Positions 18,481 to 27,997 of a DNA stretch of 64,000 nucleotides are shown here, in pieces. Position 1 is the stretch's first letter. Each line of letters opens with the position of its first letter. The stretch spans positions 93,939-157,938 of the forward strand of contig MGQB01000036.1 of assembly GCA_001797675.1 (NCBI GenBank). Direction: 5' to 3'. The DNA comes from Deltaproteobacteria bacterium RBG_13_43_22. GTDB taxonomy: Bacteria; Desulfobacterota; RBG-13-43-22. Below the pieces are notes generated by a model that was given only the letters and a program-made list of their open reading frames with translations, did no database searches and had not been told where the DNA came from. The position numbers were made by a program, and so were the translations under genes.

Positions 18481-20073
18481 TCAGGAAGTCTTGGATGTTA
18501 TTTTAATGACGTATTGATATATTCTTGAAAAGTCACCCTTTATAAACGATCGAAGACCTTTTGACAAAACAATAAGCATTTCTCCAAAACGGTACATTAA
18601 CGTATAGATCGAGGAAAGTTTTTTTCTATCAAAAAGTCTTAGAAAAAGAGATTTGGATAATAACTTTATAATCCATCTTGGAAAGGATGAGAAACCAGCC
18701 AGGTACATTAAAAAATTAATATAAGTCCCTTTGGGGGTATGTAGATGTTTAGAATAAATATTTTCCCATTCATCTTCTTCTGTTCTGAAAATTCCGTCTT
18801 GTTTTGCTTTATCATATAATTCTGTTCCTGGAAAACAGACCAGTGAGGCTCTTTTTAGCCAAAAAGGCTTACGTAGCTTAAGTACGGTATTCAGTGTTTC
18901 AATAACATCCGTGGATGTCTCCCATGGATTATCCAATATCACATGATAACAGGGAGGATATATCTTGTTTTTATACTTTTGAAAAACATCAGCAGCTTTT
19001 AAAATTGCTTCCTCTGAAACCCATCTTTTGTAAAGATTCTTAGCAGTATTACTGGTAGACTGTATTCCCATTTCTACAAAAACCAATCCTGCATCTATTA
19101 GAACTTCCATCTTTTCGGGGGTTACGGTCGTCGGGCTCGCCTGAATATGGAAAGGCAACCCGATAAGCTCTTTATAACTCTTTGAAAACTCAATTATTTC
19201 TTTGGTGGACCTCACAAGAAATGTATCATCGAACGGAAAAATACTTTCAACAAAGGGCAGTTCCCTTTTTACCCATACTAATTCCTCCATAATGTGCGAA
19301 ATTCCTCTTTTTCTCAAATATCCCTGTCCCTTATATAAGTCAGATAATGTTTTTTCTGCACAAAAAGTACAATGATGAGGGCATCCGCGAGTGGTCATGG
19401 TCTTATAGGAAAGTGTCCGTTTGTATGAATCGTTAAACGAACCTTCCAAATGCGGTTCTAAAGGAAAAGATCGCTTAATCAATTCTTTACTTAACGGTTC
19501 TATCTTTTTTTTAACATTATCGTAAATATACTGTTTATCAGTACCGAAATCATAAAAGGGAAGCTGGTCTAAATCTCTAATTAGCGGACGTAACGGATTT
19601 TTGTAAATCTTACCTGCCCTTTTCACATAAAGGTTCTGAATATGATCATAATTTTTTCCTGTCTCAATTTTCTCAATAAGTTCCAGTAGGGTTTCCTCGC
19701 CTTCTCCGATGCAGACCATATCTGAAAATCGCAGACATTCTTCAGGACTTACCGTTGGATGTATTCCTCCCACGATTACAGGAACATCCAAACTTATTTT
19801 TATCGCCTGACAAATCTGCATGGCTCGAGCAAGATAATTGCTCATAAATGAAATACCGATTAACCCTGATTCTTTGCCTAATTCAATAATCTGTTCAAGA
19901 ATTAGCTTTTCGTATTCGTATTGATAACCTTTTTGATATTTGTATTTTTCGACACCGCCGGGAAGAAAAATTATCCTGACATCCTTTCCATGCTTTTTGA
20001 GATAGGCTGAAAGTGCCCTTGTACCAAATGCCGATACATCAGGCGGAGTTAAGGCAATTAAGGTTGTTCTCAT
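18481..20073 (-). CDS. B12-binding-domain radical SAM protein (4 of 5)
   Basis: The 530-residue protein has the same architecture: cobalamin-type domain (VIVGGIHPTVSPEECLRF; IGEGEETLLEL), radical SAM core with CPHHCTFC (C231, C235, C238), and the LVCFPGTELYDKAKQDGIF block. Between the two domains it carries a longer linker (about 176-220) than its siblings. It lies 13 bp downstream of the radical SAM gene at 20087 and so belongs to the same transcript. Role inferred as a radical-mediated methylation or rearrangement; substrate unknown. Confidence 0.8.
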   Translation of the reverse strand: MRTTLIALTPPDVSAFGTRALSAYLKKHGKDVRIIFLPGGVEKYKYQKGYQYEYEKLILEQIIELGKESGLIGISFMSNYLARAMQICQAIKISLDVPVIVGGIHPTVSPEECLRFSDMVCIGEGEETLLELIEKIETGKNYDHIQNLYVKRAGKIYKNPLRPLIRDLDQLPFYDFGTDKQYIYDNVKKKIEPLSKELIKRSFPLEPHLEGSFNDSYKRTLSYKTMTTRGCPHHCTFCAEKTLSDLYKGQGYLRKRGISHIMEELVWVKRELPFVESIFPFDDTFLVRSTKEIIEFSKSYKELIGLPFHIQASPTTVTPEKMEVLIDAGLVFVEMGIQSTSNTAKNLYKRWVSEEAILKAADVFQKYKNKIYPPCYHVILDNPWETSTDVIETLNTVLKLRKPFWLKRASLVCFPGTELYDKAKQDGIFRTEEDEWENIYSKHLHTPKGTYINFLMYLAGFSSFPRWIIKLLSKSLFLRLFDRKKLSSIYTLMYRFGEMLIVLSKGLRSFIKGDFSRIYQYVIKITSKTS

Positions 20074-20086
20074 TTTTTTCTTATTT

Positions 20087-21610
20087 TTAATAAGGTGCTT
20101 TGGATTTTAGTGAATGCACTTTTATTCTTTTTTTTATAAAATGAAAGACTTTTTTTATTAAAAGAGTGGGATCGTCCATCATCATAGAAAAAATAAGATG
20201 TTTGTTTCTTCTAAATTTAATTTTAAAACTATTGTTCCTTTTAAACAGCCATTTTGCAATTATAATGGCATAGTTAGAAAAGTCTTCTTTACTAATATTG
20301 GTCACATAGTGGGCATCGGGCCAGAACAATACATTATTCCAATCAGGATTTTTAGGAAGTAGACCACGGTCTATGCATTTTTGATAATCTGTGCTCCCCG
20401 GCATTGGGTCAAAAATATTAAAGGCAATTTCGGTCGCATCGAGTTCTTTCATTAGCCCAAAGGTTTGATCTAAATCCTCTATTGTTTCATCTGGAAAACC
20501 GGCCATAAAAAATGCCCCTGACCCCAGACCGCTTTTATTAATGAGGGTAAAAGCCTTCTTGATTTGGTCATTAGTAACATCTTTACAAATCAATTTTTTG
20601 ATTCGGTCACTTCCACTCTCCACGCCTATCTCAAGTTTTACACAACCTGATTTTTTCATTAGATTTAGTAAATCATCATCAATAAGATCCGCTCTCGTTG
20701 CCGTTTTCCAGTTTATTTTGAGATCAGATTCAATAAGAGCTTTACAATATTTTTCTATTATATTCTTATTAATGGTAAAAGAATCATCCCAAAACATGAT
20801 AAATTTTGTTCCATAATCTTTTTTGATTATTTTTATTTCTTGAATGATATTTTCAGGTGACCTAAAACGGACTTTATTGTCCCAGAAGTTTCTTGATGAG
20901 CAAAATGAACATCGGAAAGGACATCCTCTGGATACAATCATGCTCCCAAATGATTTAAAATCAAAAGACTCCGGATATAGAATGCTGTCCCGGGCAGGAA
21001 AAGGAATCTCATCAAGATCTTTTATTAACATCATAGTATCATTGTGACATAAGTCCCCATTATTTCTATAAGACAGATTCGGGACTTTACTAATTTTATC
21101 TCCTTTTTCTATGGAACGGCACAATTCCAGCATGGGGTATTCTCCTTCACCCCTTATCACAAAATCCACTTCCTTGTTCATGAGACAATCTGAAGGTAGG
21201 AATGTGGGATGAAGTCCCCCCCAAACCACATAACACTTTTCATTATATTCCTTACAAATCTGACTTATTTTAAGAGCCGAAGCTATTTCAACTGAAAGAA
21301 GGGATATTCCAATTAAATCAGGCTGATACATGTTAAGAGTATCTTTTACTTCTTTCCACACATAATGCTCGCGGTCTTTAATGCTCTCGATATATTTTCG
21401 ATAACCAATAGATCTAGAGTCAAAAGCGACTTCCGCATCAAGAATAATCTTTTCATTTTTTAAAAGTGGATTCTCCGCATGATAAATTTTTGTCTCAAAC
21501 CCATCTTCGCTCAGGACCGAGGCAATATAGCCCAGCCCTAATGGAAAATAAGGGGCTTGTCCCGAACTTTTAAGCCTGGTGTAAGGAGGTCTGATCAGTA
21601 ATATCTTCAT
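20087..21610 (-). CDS. B12-binding-domain radical SAM protein (5 of 5)
   Basis: The 507-residue protein begins MKILLIRPPYTRLKSSGQAP, the typical start of BchE/HpnP-like cobalamin radical SAM proteins, has VVWGGLHPTFLPSDCL and RGEGEYPML in the cobalamin domain, and CPFRCSFC (C230, C234, C237) in the radical SAM core. FAAGFPDETIEDLDQTFGL-like text (MAGFPDETIEDL) and DPMPGSTDY follow as usual for the family. The start is the ATG at 21610, preceded by AGGTGA; the longer frame uses a GTG at 21619. It overlaps the end of the upstream acyltransferase gene by about 41 bp, so the two are translationally coupled, linking radical chemistry with acyl transfer. It is more distant from the other four. Confidence 0.8.
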   Translation of the reverse strand: MKILLIRPPYTRLKSSGQAPYFPLGLGYIASVLSEDGFETKIYHAENPLLKNEKIILDAEVAFDSRSIGYRKYIESIKDREHYVWKEVKDTLNMYQPDLIGISLLSVEIASALKISQICKEYNEKCYVVWGGLHPTFLPSDCLMNKEVDFVIRGEGEYPMLELCRSIEKGDKISKVPNLSYRNNGDLCHNDTMMLIKDLDEIPFPARDSILYPESFDFKSFGSMIVSRGCPFRCSFCSSRNFWDNKVRFRSPENIIQEIKIIKKDYGTKFIMFWDDSFTINKNIIEKYCKALIESDLKINWKTATRADLIDDDLLNLMKKSGCVKLEIGVESGSDRIKKLICKDVTNDQIKKAFTLINKSGLGSGAFFMAGFPDETIEDLDQTFGLMKELDATEIAFNIFDPMPGSTDYQKCIDRGLLPKNPDWNNVLFWPDAHYVTNISKEDFSNYAIIIAKWLFKRNNSFKIKFRRNKHLIFSMMMDDPTLLIKKVFHFIKKRIKVHSLKSKAPY

Positions 21611-22568
21611 AGCTTTCACCTGGTGTAAATAAGGGGATATCTCCCTGTTCAGTCATAAATTGTCTTAAAGCCAAAAATTTTAAATAATGATAGGGATATT
21701 TCAAGACATACCATTCAAGGCGCTTGACAAAACAATTCATGCTTTTTTGAATCATTTCTCTCTTGGTCCCTTCATCGACAATTTCAAGGGGGGGCTCCAC
21801 GATCATGGTGTTACCGCCTTGTTGATCCCGAACCATAAAAACAGGAAGGACCGTACACCCGGTTCGTATGGCAATCTCAAGGGCACCGGTTGAAAAAAAG
21901 GCCTTCCGCCCAAGAAAGTCGACCCCGATTCGGTCTTTACCGCCGCCCCCATCCATGGCAATACCCAGAATTTCATTATGTTTCAGGCAGAAAAAGGCCT
22001 CTTTCAATGAACTGAAAACATTGACATGTTTGACCGGTAAGGATAATTCCTGCTCCCATCGGAGTTCTAAAGCCTTTTTATTCATGGGGCTGAATTTTTT
22101 TTTCGGTAATTTTTCAACCCAGACCATCGGAGGGGCACTGATTTGATTCATTTTATATCCGCGATAGCCTACCGCCGGCATAATCATCTGGTTAGCCCCA
22201 AAATGGGCAAATAAAAGCATGACCCCTTTCCCAGACACCAGGGCCGAGTCGAGATTTTCCAGTCCAGAACATTGGACAAGAGAAAAGATGTTTTTTGTGT
22301 TGAGTTTAGAAAACAACAGGACTTCCAATTCAGCCTGTAAGCCATCAATGAAGGCCCGTTTGACAATTTGGTCTGAAGTTGAATCATCCAAATGATCCGG
22401 AAATATTTTCCTCAATTCCTTTTTGAATGAAACCTTTTTCCCTCTCAAGAGAAAAAATGAGAAAATGCCAAATATCTTTCCCAGCCGGTACACACTGCTT
22501 AATGGAATGACTTGAATGAAGAATTTAAAAGGATACCAATAAATCCACTGGACGATATCTTTAAACAT
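21570..22568 (-). CDS. LpxL/HtrB-like lysophospholipid acyltransferase, HX4Q variant
   Basis: A 332-residue protein of the lipid A biosynthesis acyltransferase family (LPLAT superfamily): N-terminal hydrophobic anchor, then the catalytic block LLFAHFGANQMIMP. Members usually have HX4D/E here, but this protein has H122 and Q127. Downstream blocks ILGIAMDGGGGKDRIGVDFLGR and PVFMVRDQQGG are family-like. It would acylate a lipid or glycolipid on the cytoplasmic face. The 3' end overlaps the radical SAM gene at 20087, suggesting joint action. A second copy with the same Gln lies at 23802, so the change is shared and not a random lesion. Whether it is an active acyltransferase is uncertain. Confidence 0.75.
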   Translation of the reverse strand: MFKDIVQWIYWYPFKFFIQVIPLSSVYRLGKIFGIFSFFLLRGKKVSFKKELRKIFPDHLDDSTSDQIVKRAFIDGLQAELEVLLFSKLNTKNIFSLVQCSGLENLDSALVSGKGVMLLFAHFGANQMIMPAVGYRGYKMNQISAPPMVWVEKLPKKKFSPMNKKALELRWEQELSLPVKHVNVFSSLKEAFFCLKHNEILGIAMDGGGGKDRIGVDFLGRKAFFSTGALEIAIRTGCTVLPVFMVRDQQGGNTMIVEPPLEIVDEGTKREMIQKSMNCFVKRLEWYVLKYPYHYLKFLALRQFMTEQGDIPLFTPGESYEDITDQTSLHQA

Positions 22569-22594
22569 GAAACTTAAGAGGGAATGGTTTTATC

Positions 22595-23710
22595 TCAAGA
22601 AATCTGAGTAGACGTTGTTCCCGTGTTGGTCTCTCCAAATGTCTTTATCCCTTTTTTTTTAATGCATTTAAAACAAATATTACTAATGTTAATATCCCGT
22701 AACCCTCCTTTTTTAAACATTCTTCTGGCATCAAGGTAATTAGCATTATTCCAAATCTCGTTGAATGTTGAGTCCTTCATATTTCCAAAATCATAGGTTT
22801 TATCTCCGGTATAATAATTACAACAAGGTGATATACCAAGATCCCAGTTTATAAATACCGTTCGATACAGCCATGAGCAAAGTGGAATTTTTTTCTGTTT
22901 TTTTATAACTTGATCCTCAAATCTTAAGGATTTTCTAATTTTCTCTTCAGGCAACCACGCTTTGCGTTCTATTTCGTTGTTAAGATCGACCCCGATCCTG
23001 GAAAACCGGATTCCAATTCCCAAATCACGGGCAATTCGGGTTGCCGGGTCCATAAAGGAAACATTATGTTTCATGATAAGAAATTGCCAATCCATAAAAG
23101 GATACTTGGCTTTTTTATCTTTTTTGGTCTGGAATAATTGTTTTATATTATTAATAACCTTCTCATAGTTTCCCCCGACTTTGTACTTTGTATAGGATTC
23201 CTGATCGATGCCATCAATCGAAATGATTAAATGTTCCAGGCCGGAATCTATTATTTTATTGATCCGATCTTGGTTTATTGTATTAAAATTTGAAGTGATG
23301 GCTACACTGATATCATGGTCGGTTGCGTATCGAATCATTTCGAAGATCTCATCATAAAGGAAAGGTTCTCCAAACCCATAAAGATTTATCCTGAATACCC
23401 AAGGGCCCAATTCATCAACAATTTTTTTAAAATCTTTAATTTTCATCCTTCCATAGCCACGGGCCCCTTCAAAATCGTGCTTTTTTCTATTTTCATAACA
23501 TACAGGGCACTGCAAATTACATAAATTGGTATTCTCAACCTTTAAAATATATGGCATTCCACTAATACGTTCTCGTTTAATGAGTATTTGAAATTCAATT
23601 AATAGAAAATTTAATATTTTCTTTAACGAGCTATGTCGTATCAATGCGAAAAAATACCTTCTAAGTCGAATAATTTTACTCAAACCCATCGTTTCTAAAG
23701 GAATAATCAT
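22595..23710 (-). CDS. Radical SAM protein with C-terminal SPASM-type domain
   Basis: The protein (about 371 residues from the ATG at 23710; TTG at 23719 and ATG at 23689 are alternatives) has the radical SAM motif CNLQCPVC (three cysteines) just after an N-terminal basic/hydrophobic stretch, then YGFGEPFLYDEIFEMI. At the C-terminus are cysteines spaced as in SPASM auxiliary-cluster domains (CSWLYRTVFINWDLGISPCC; ICFKCIKKKG). Such proteins modify peptides, sugars or lipid-linked substrates. It has no cobalamin domain, unlike its neighbours. It sits between the two HX4Q acyltransferase genes. Confidence 0.75.
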   Translation of the reverse strand: MIIPLETMGLSKIIRLRRYFFALIRHSSLKKILNFLLIEFQILIKRERISGMPYILKVENTNLCNLQCPVCYENRKKHDFEGARGYGRMKIKDFKKIVDELGPWVFRINLYGFGEPFLYDEIFEMIRYATDHDISVAITSNFNTINQDRINKIIDSGLEHLIISIDGIDQESYTKYKVGGNYEKVINNIKQLFQTKKDKKAKYPFMDWQFLIMKHNVSFMDPATRIARDLGIGIRFSRIGVDLNNEIERKAWLPEEKIRKSLRFEDQVIKKQKKIPLCSWLYRTVFINWDLGISPCCNYYTGDKTYDFGNMKDSTFNEIWNNANYLDARRMFKKGGLRDINISNICFKCIKKKGIKTFGETNTGTTSTQIS

Positions 23711-23801
23711 CACTATCAATACCTTTTTGCTTCAAATTAATGTTTTCTACTAATTGAAATTACATTTCAATTAACGAGATCTGCATTAAAATAACTAATT
23801 T

Positions 23802-24746
23802 TCAAACAATAATATATCCCTTCTGAAATTCCATCCATAACAACCACTGTTCTGGATGTTTTTTTATATATTTTTCTAACTGAAATATTATTTGTTGGAT
23901 ACATTTTTGAACATCAACTGCTCGATCTTCACTTTTTTGAACATATATCGGTGGGTCAAAAATTATTTTATGTTTTCCATCAAGTTGTCTTAAACAATTA
24001 ATCGGAATAATTGGAACACCCATCTTTCTGGCGACCCTTGCTGCACCGGTAGGCATATAAACTTGATTTCCGAGAAAATTAACAATTATATAATCCTTTT
24101 TTAATTTTTGACCTTTTAACCCTCCTACACCATCAACATTAATCATTAATAATTCACCATTTTCAAGACATTGATAAATCGGTTTAATCGATTTACTGAT
24201 ATGAATATGGTTCACTTTAAAACTATCTTCTATTCGAATACGATACTTAAGAGCCACTTTACGATGGATAAAGCTGAACTCGGAAGCATTAACGTCCCGA
24301 TCCCCCAGTTGGTTCACTTTGTAGCCCAAATGCCCTAAAGCAACAAGAGGATACTGCATAGTACCGAAATGTAACGTGGCAAGAATAGCACCCTTTCCCT
24401 CCATTACTATTTGATCCAGTATTTGTTTTCCTTCAAAAGATATATGATCATAAATATTATTTAAATTAATAACGGGGAATTTAAAAAATTCAAGCAGGTT
24501 TAAATAATGGGTTATCATCACCCCTTTAGCAATTTTAGATACAGCTACCCGATTGTTTCCAAAAACAATTTGAATATTATTTATGAGTTGATTACGTCGT
24601 GATCTGCTAAAAATATGATCAATAAAGCCCATAATAACGGCAAACCGCCTTACGATAAAGTAAGGACTGGAAGCAATAAACCAACGAAATGGAAACCAAA
24701 CAAGAAGTCGTCCAATGTCTCTCAAAAGGGTATCCTTGATAATCAT
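23802..24746 (-). CDS. LpxL/HtrB-like lysophospholipid acyltransferase, HX4Q variant, second copy
   Basis: A 314-residue homologue of the gene at 21570. The catalytic block reads ILATLHFGTMQYPLVALG, with H126 and Q131 in place of the usual HX4D/E. The GYKVNQLGDRDVNASEF and LGNQVYMPTGAARVARKMG blocks match the family. An N-terminal hydrophobic segment suggests membrane association. The two copies differ greatly in sequence outside these blocks, so they are old paralogues or were acquired separately. They may add two different acyl chains or act on two substrates. It follows the FAD-protein gene by 69 bp. Confidence 0.75.
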   Translation of the reverse strand: MIIKDTLLRDIGRLLVWFPFRWFIASSPYFIVRRFAVIMGFIDHIFSRSRRNQLINNIQIVFGNNRVAVSKIAKGVMITHYLNLLEFFKFPVINLNNIYDHISFEGKQILDQIVMEGKGAILATLHFGTMQYPLVALGHLGYKVNQLGDRDVNASEFSFIHRKVALKYRIRIEDSFKVNHIHISKSIKPIYQCLENGELLMINVDGVGGLKGQKLKKDYIIVNFLGNQVYMPTGAARVARKMGVPIIPINCLRQLDGKHKIIFDPPIYVQKSEDRAVDVQKCIQQIIFQLEKYIKKHPEQWLLWMEFQKGYIIV

Positions 24747-24815
24747 TATTATTTTATAAATATCATCAATAAGTAATAATTATCCTATTGAAAAGATATT
24801 CTCTCCAATTTGGTT

Positions 24816-26264
24816 TTAATAAAATGTTTGGCCCCATTTTGAGATACTTCTTTCTAAATTCTTATCCAGATTCCCCTCAATAAAATGGACCACATTATCA
24901 GCCATCTCCATGATTTCATTGGTCATCGCATGGTAACGAAATAATCCTTGCCTGCCAGAAGTCAGTAAATTATCAAATTTAAATATTTCATCTAAAAGCA
25001 AATTTCGAGAAACCTCAAATCCCTTTGTATATATTGGATAAGCATTTGGGATTTCTATAATAAATGAATCTAAAATATCATCAACGGTTTCAAGTAAATT
25101 AAGACCAATTAGGTCTTCCGCACATTTTTTAACCATCTCTTCTTTGGTCATTCTTGATATAAAATCATTTTCATTATGGCAAACTTCAAGAGATAACGAT
25201 GTTTTTCCTTTGGGTGCCATAAGAACACTCATGGCTTTAGGTTCATAAACACGTTTAAAGAGATGTTCTCTATTCATTGAGAACATCTCCAAAGAATCTA
25301 AGATTCTTTCTTTATTTATAATGAGATTAACAAGCTGGATATGCCTATAATGTAATTTTTGTGCAACCTCGACTTGATCAGCAACTAATGGATTAAAATA
25401 AGTAAATAATGTTGGTAACGGTAAAGTCGAGATATAGTAATCTCCGCTGATAATTTTTTGACTACCTTCCGTATCCACAATAACATTTTGAACGGTATGA
25501 CCTTCAACATTAATTTGACTTATCTTGGTGTTCAAATAAATATTTTGATTATTGAGGGTTGCGGTCATCGCATTACAAAGTTGACCTGCACCGTAATGCG
25601 GATACCAAGATGAAATCATTTTTGCAGATGGATCATTAGTTTTAGCAAGCCGCTCCTTTATTTTTTTGTTTAATTGCGCTACAATTTTATTTAATATATT
25701 TTTCATTAAGCTTTTTCCACTTACATTTTCGCGTTCTTTCCCCCACAAAATTGATATTTGGTCAGGTAATAATCCACAACATTTTTCTATATATGGGAAG
25801 TAAAAAAAGTTGAATATTTTTTTCCCGAACCGTTTCGTCATAAAAGTTTCCAAATTTAAGTCGGTTTCACCTTTTATTGATATTTTGGCCCAGTTATAAA
25901 AATAATCTAATAGGTAACTGAACGTTACCAGGGGACTCATTTTAGTAAATAATTCAACAAGTCGAAGTGGGTAAGAAAGGATTACCTTTTCCGTATACAT
26001 ACTGAAACGATCTGATAGAGTTATCAAATCATCTCCCAAAAGATCATGATACTCATTGACATAATCTTCAAAAAAAATGTGCGGCCCAAAATCAAAGAGA
26101 AATTGTTCGCCCTTATATTCATATTTAACGGTTTGTACCATGCCTCCAAGATTTTGCGATTTTTCAATTAAGGATATTTTATAACCTAATTTATTTAACA
26201 GGTAAGCAATTCTTATTCCGGCAAAACCGCCACCAAGTATTACCACTGATTTATTTTTATTCAT
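24816..26264 (-). CDS. FAD-dependent amine-oxidase-like protein (protoporphyrinogen-oxidase/UGM superfamily)
   Basis: The 482-residue protein begins with a dinucleotide-binding motif, VVILGGGFAGIRIAYLLNKL, followed by LIEKSQNLGGMVQT, and a second FAD-contact segment near the C-terminus (LLTSGRQGLFRYHAM). Middle blocks such as FGKKIFNFFYFPYIEKCCG are typical of the NAD(P)-binding/amino-oxidase proteins often found in polysaccharide loci. Candidate roles are sugar-ring mutase (UDP-galactopyranose-mutase-like) or oxidation of a lipid-linked sugar; I cannot choose. It lies between Wzx and the acyltransferase/radical SAM block. Confidence 0.65.
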   Translation of the reverse strand: MNKNKSVVILGGGFAGIRIAYLLNKLGYKISLIEKSQNLGGMVQTVKYEYKGEQFLFDFGPHIFFEDYVNEYHDLLGDDLITLSDRFSMYTEKVILSYPLRLVELFTKMSPLVTFSYLLDYFYNWAKISIKGETDLNLETFMTKRFGKKIFNFFYFPYIEKCCGLLPDQISILWGKERENVSGKSLMKNILNKIVAQLNKKIKERLAKTNDPSAKMISSWYPHYGAGQLCNAMTATLNNQNIYLNTKISQINVEGHTVQNVIVDTEGSQKIISGDYYISTLPLPTLFTYFNPLVADQVEVAQKLHYRHIQLVNLIINKERILDSLEMFSMNREHLFKRVYEPKAMSVLMAPKGKTSLSLEVCHNENDFISRMTKEEMVKKCAEDLIGLNLLETVDDILDSFIIEIPNAYPIYTKGFEVSRNLLLDEIFKFDNLLTSGRQGLFRYHAMTNEIMEMADNVVHFIEGNLDKNLERSISKWGQTFY

Positions 26265-26358
26265 ATTTTAATCCAAGGAGCTTATTGATTCACAATGCGT
26301 TGCTTTCGCTTCTGATATTTCAAATTTTCTATTAACCCTCTTTACAATAATTTTTTGA

Positions 26359-27906
26359 CTAATTCCTAAATATTTTGTTTTTAATCGTTATCAACAGTTC
26401 ACGATCATTCTTATCAAAGCCGTTAATAGTTATACTTAACAAGGTTAGACCTCCTGCCAAAATTCCTATAATTGTTTTTTCCCCCATATTTAAAATAAAG
26501 ATAGATTCAATTACCAATCCTCCAATGATCAAAATAAAAGATATAATTAGTGGAAAGATAATATAAATACTAAATGGATGCATTTTCATGACTTTGTTTA
26601 TTATCATAATTCGAACGGAAGCAGTCATCAAAGTTGATAATATGTTAGCTAAGGCAGCTCCATATAGCCCATATCGCGGTATCCATAATAAATTAAGTAA
26701 CATATTAATCAAGAGATTACCTGTCAAAAAAGCAAGTTCTATATACTGGTGACCACTGATTGTAAGGAGTAGCCCTGCAATACCAGAAACTGCAGAAAAG
26801 ATGGCTCCTATAACGAGAATACCTAAGACGTTAGGGCTATTTAAAAGAAAATTTTTACCGAAAATTAGCATCAATGGTTCTCTTGATAACAGTTGAAAAA
26901 CCGAAATGGGAAGAATCACAAATAATCCCCAACGGGTTGCCGATCGATAAAGGATCTTAACTTGATCATTTCGGTTTAAGCCTAATTGCCCGGCCATTAA
27001 TGGGCCAAATATTAATTCTAAAGAGACACTTACCATTCCGAAAAACATAATCCAACGGGCCGCTGCAGCATATTCTCCAACTCTTGAAGAATCCGTAAAA
27101 ATATTAAGCATAATAATGTCCATAAAGTTGTTTCCTATCAATAATAAACCAAATGGAGTAAGCGGTATGGAATATAGTAAGATAGGACGCCAGCTTCTTG
27201 GAAAAATCGAATTTTTGTTCAAAACCTGTTTCTTAGTCGGATGAGGCCAAAACCCTTGGATCTGATGTCTGACCAGTAACAGCATCCAAAAAGAACAGAT
27301 CATCGTGGCAAGAATAAAGGAATAAACTACTGATGAAAAACCAAAACCAATTTTATAAAATGTAATAAAAAAAATAATTTGTAATAAACTAAACAGTAAA
27401 TCTTCAATGATGACCGCATATTTAGTTGTTTTGAAAGCACGGCTTAAATCGGCACTAATCCTAAGAATGGTAAAAAAAGGTACTGCAAATGAGAATTGTT
27501 TTAACACAAGAACTATTTCATCATTTTTTAAAACAGAGACAGCGAGAAAAGGAGCCAATCCATAAAGAATAGCCCCAATGAAAGTCCCGAATACTAGTGG
27601 AAAAAGTACAGCAGTTTTGAGGATTTCCGGCATCATTTTGTAGTCCCGCTGATCGTGTGCAATGGCCAGAAATCGCATCCCCCCTTTTTGCAAGCCAAGG
27701 CCAGAAATAATTTGTGTTATTTGACATATTAAAAGGCCGGTGATAAAGATCCCATAATATTTCGGTCCAAAAAAGCGGGACACAAGAATCTGTAAAAAAA
27801 GTGTTAAGGATTTCCCCACAATTGTCCCTAAAAACCCAAAAAAACCACCCTTTGCAGCTTTTAAAAGTAATGTTGTTTCATTTGGTGAGGTTGGGTTTGT
27901 TGGCAA
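26359..27906 (-). CDS. Wzx-type polysaccharide flippase
   Basis: A 515-residue polytopic protein (about 12-14 membrane segments) of the MOP superfamily, Polysacc_synt type. The N-terminal GFFGFLGTIVGKSLTLFLQ and FGPKYYGIFITGLLI segments are typical of Wzx. It would flip undecaprenyl-linked oligosaccharides to the periplasm for the Wzy polymerase. The longest frame starts with TTG and I see no better in-frame start, so the N-terminus is uncertain by a few residues. Gene neighbours on both sides are sugar-modifying enzymes. The long low-complexity C-terminal segment IIIGILAGGLTLL ends in a short basic tail. Confidence 0.85.
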   Translation of the reverse strand: MPTNPTSPNETTLLLKAAKGGFFGFLGTIVGKSLTLFLQILVSRFFGPKYYGIFITGLLICQITQIISGLGLQKGGMRFLAIAHDQRDYKMMPEILKTAVLFPLVFGTFIGAILYGLAPFLAVSVLKNDEIVLVLKQFSFAVPFFTILRISADLSRAFKTTKYAVIIEDLLFSLLQIIFFITFYKIGFGFSSVVYSFILATMICSFWMLLLVRHQIQGFWPHPTKKQVLNKNSIFPRSWRPILLYSIPLTPFGLLLIGNNFMDIIMLNIFTDSSRVGEYAAAARWIMFFGMVSVSLELIFGPLMAGQLGLNRNDQVKILYRSATRWGLFVILPISVFQLLSREPLMLIFGKNFLLNSPNVLGILVIGAIFSAVSGIAGLLLTISGHQYIELAFLTGNLLINMLLNLLWIPRYGLYGAALANILSTLMTASVRIMIINKVMKMHPFSIYIIFPLIISFILIIGGLVIESIFILNMGEKTIIGILAGGLTLLSITINGFDKNDRELLITIKNKIFRN

Positions 27907-27997
27907 GGGTCACATTATTAGAAGGTTTTAAATTACTGTTTAATAGGTTCTAATAACTTTTAAGTTAACATATTTAAGAAAACCACTTTTTGCATCT

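Noticed and set aside
14044..21610. Assigning the radical SAM proteins to tetraether-lipid synthase (Tes) or hopanoid methylase (HpnP)
   Set aside because: Only the general B12-radical SAM layout is shared; no diagnostic residues can be recognised by eye, so no specific function is claimed.
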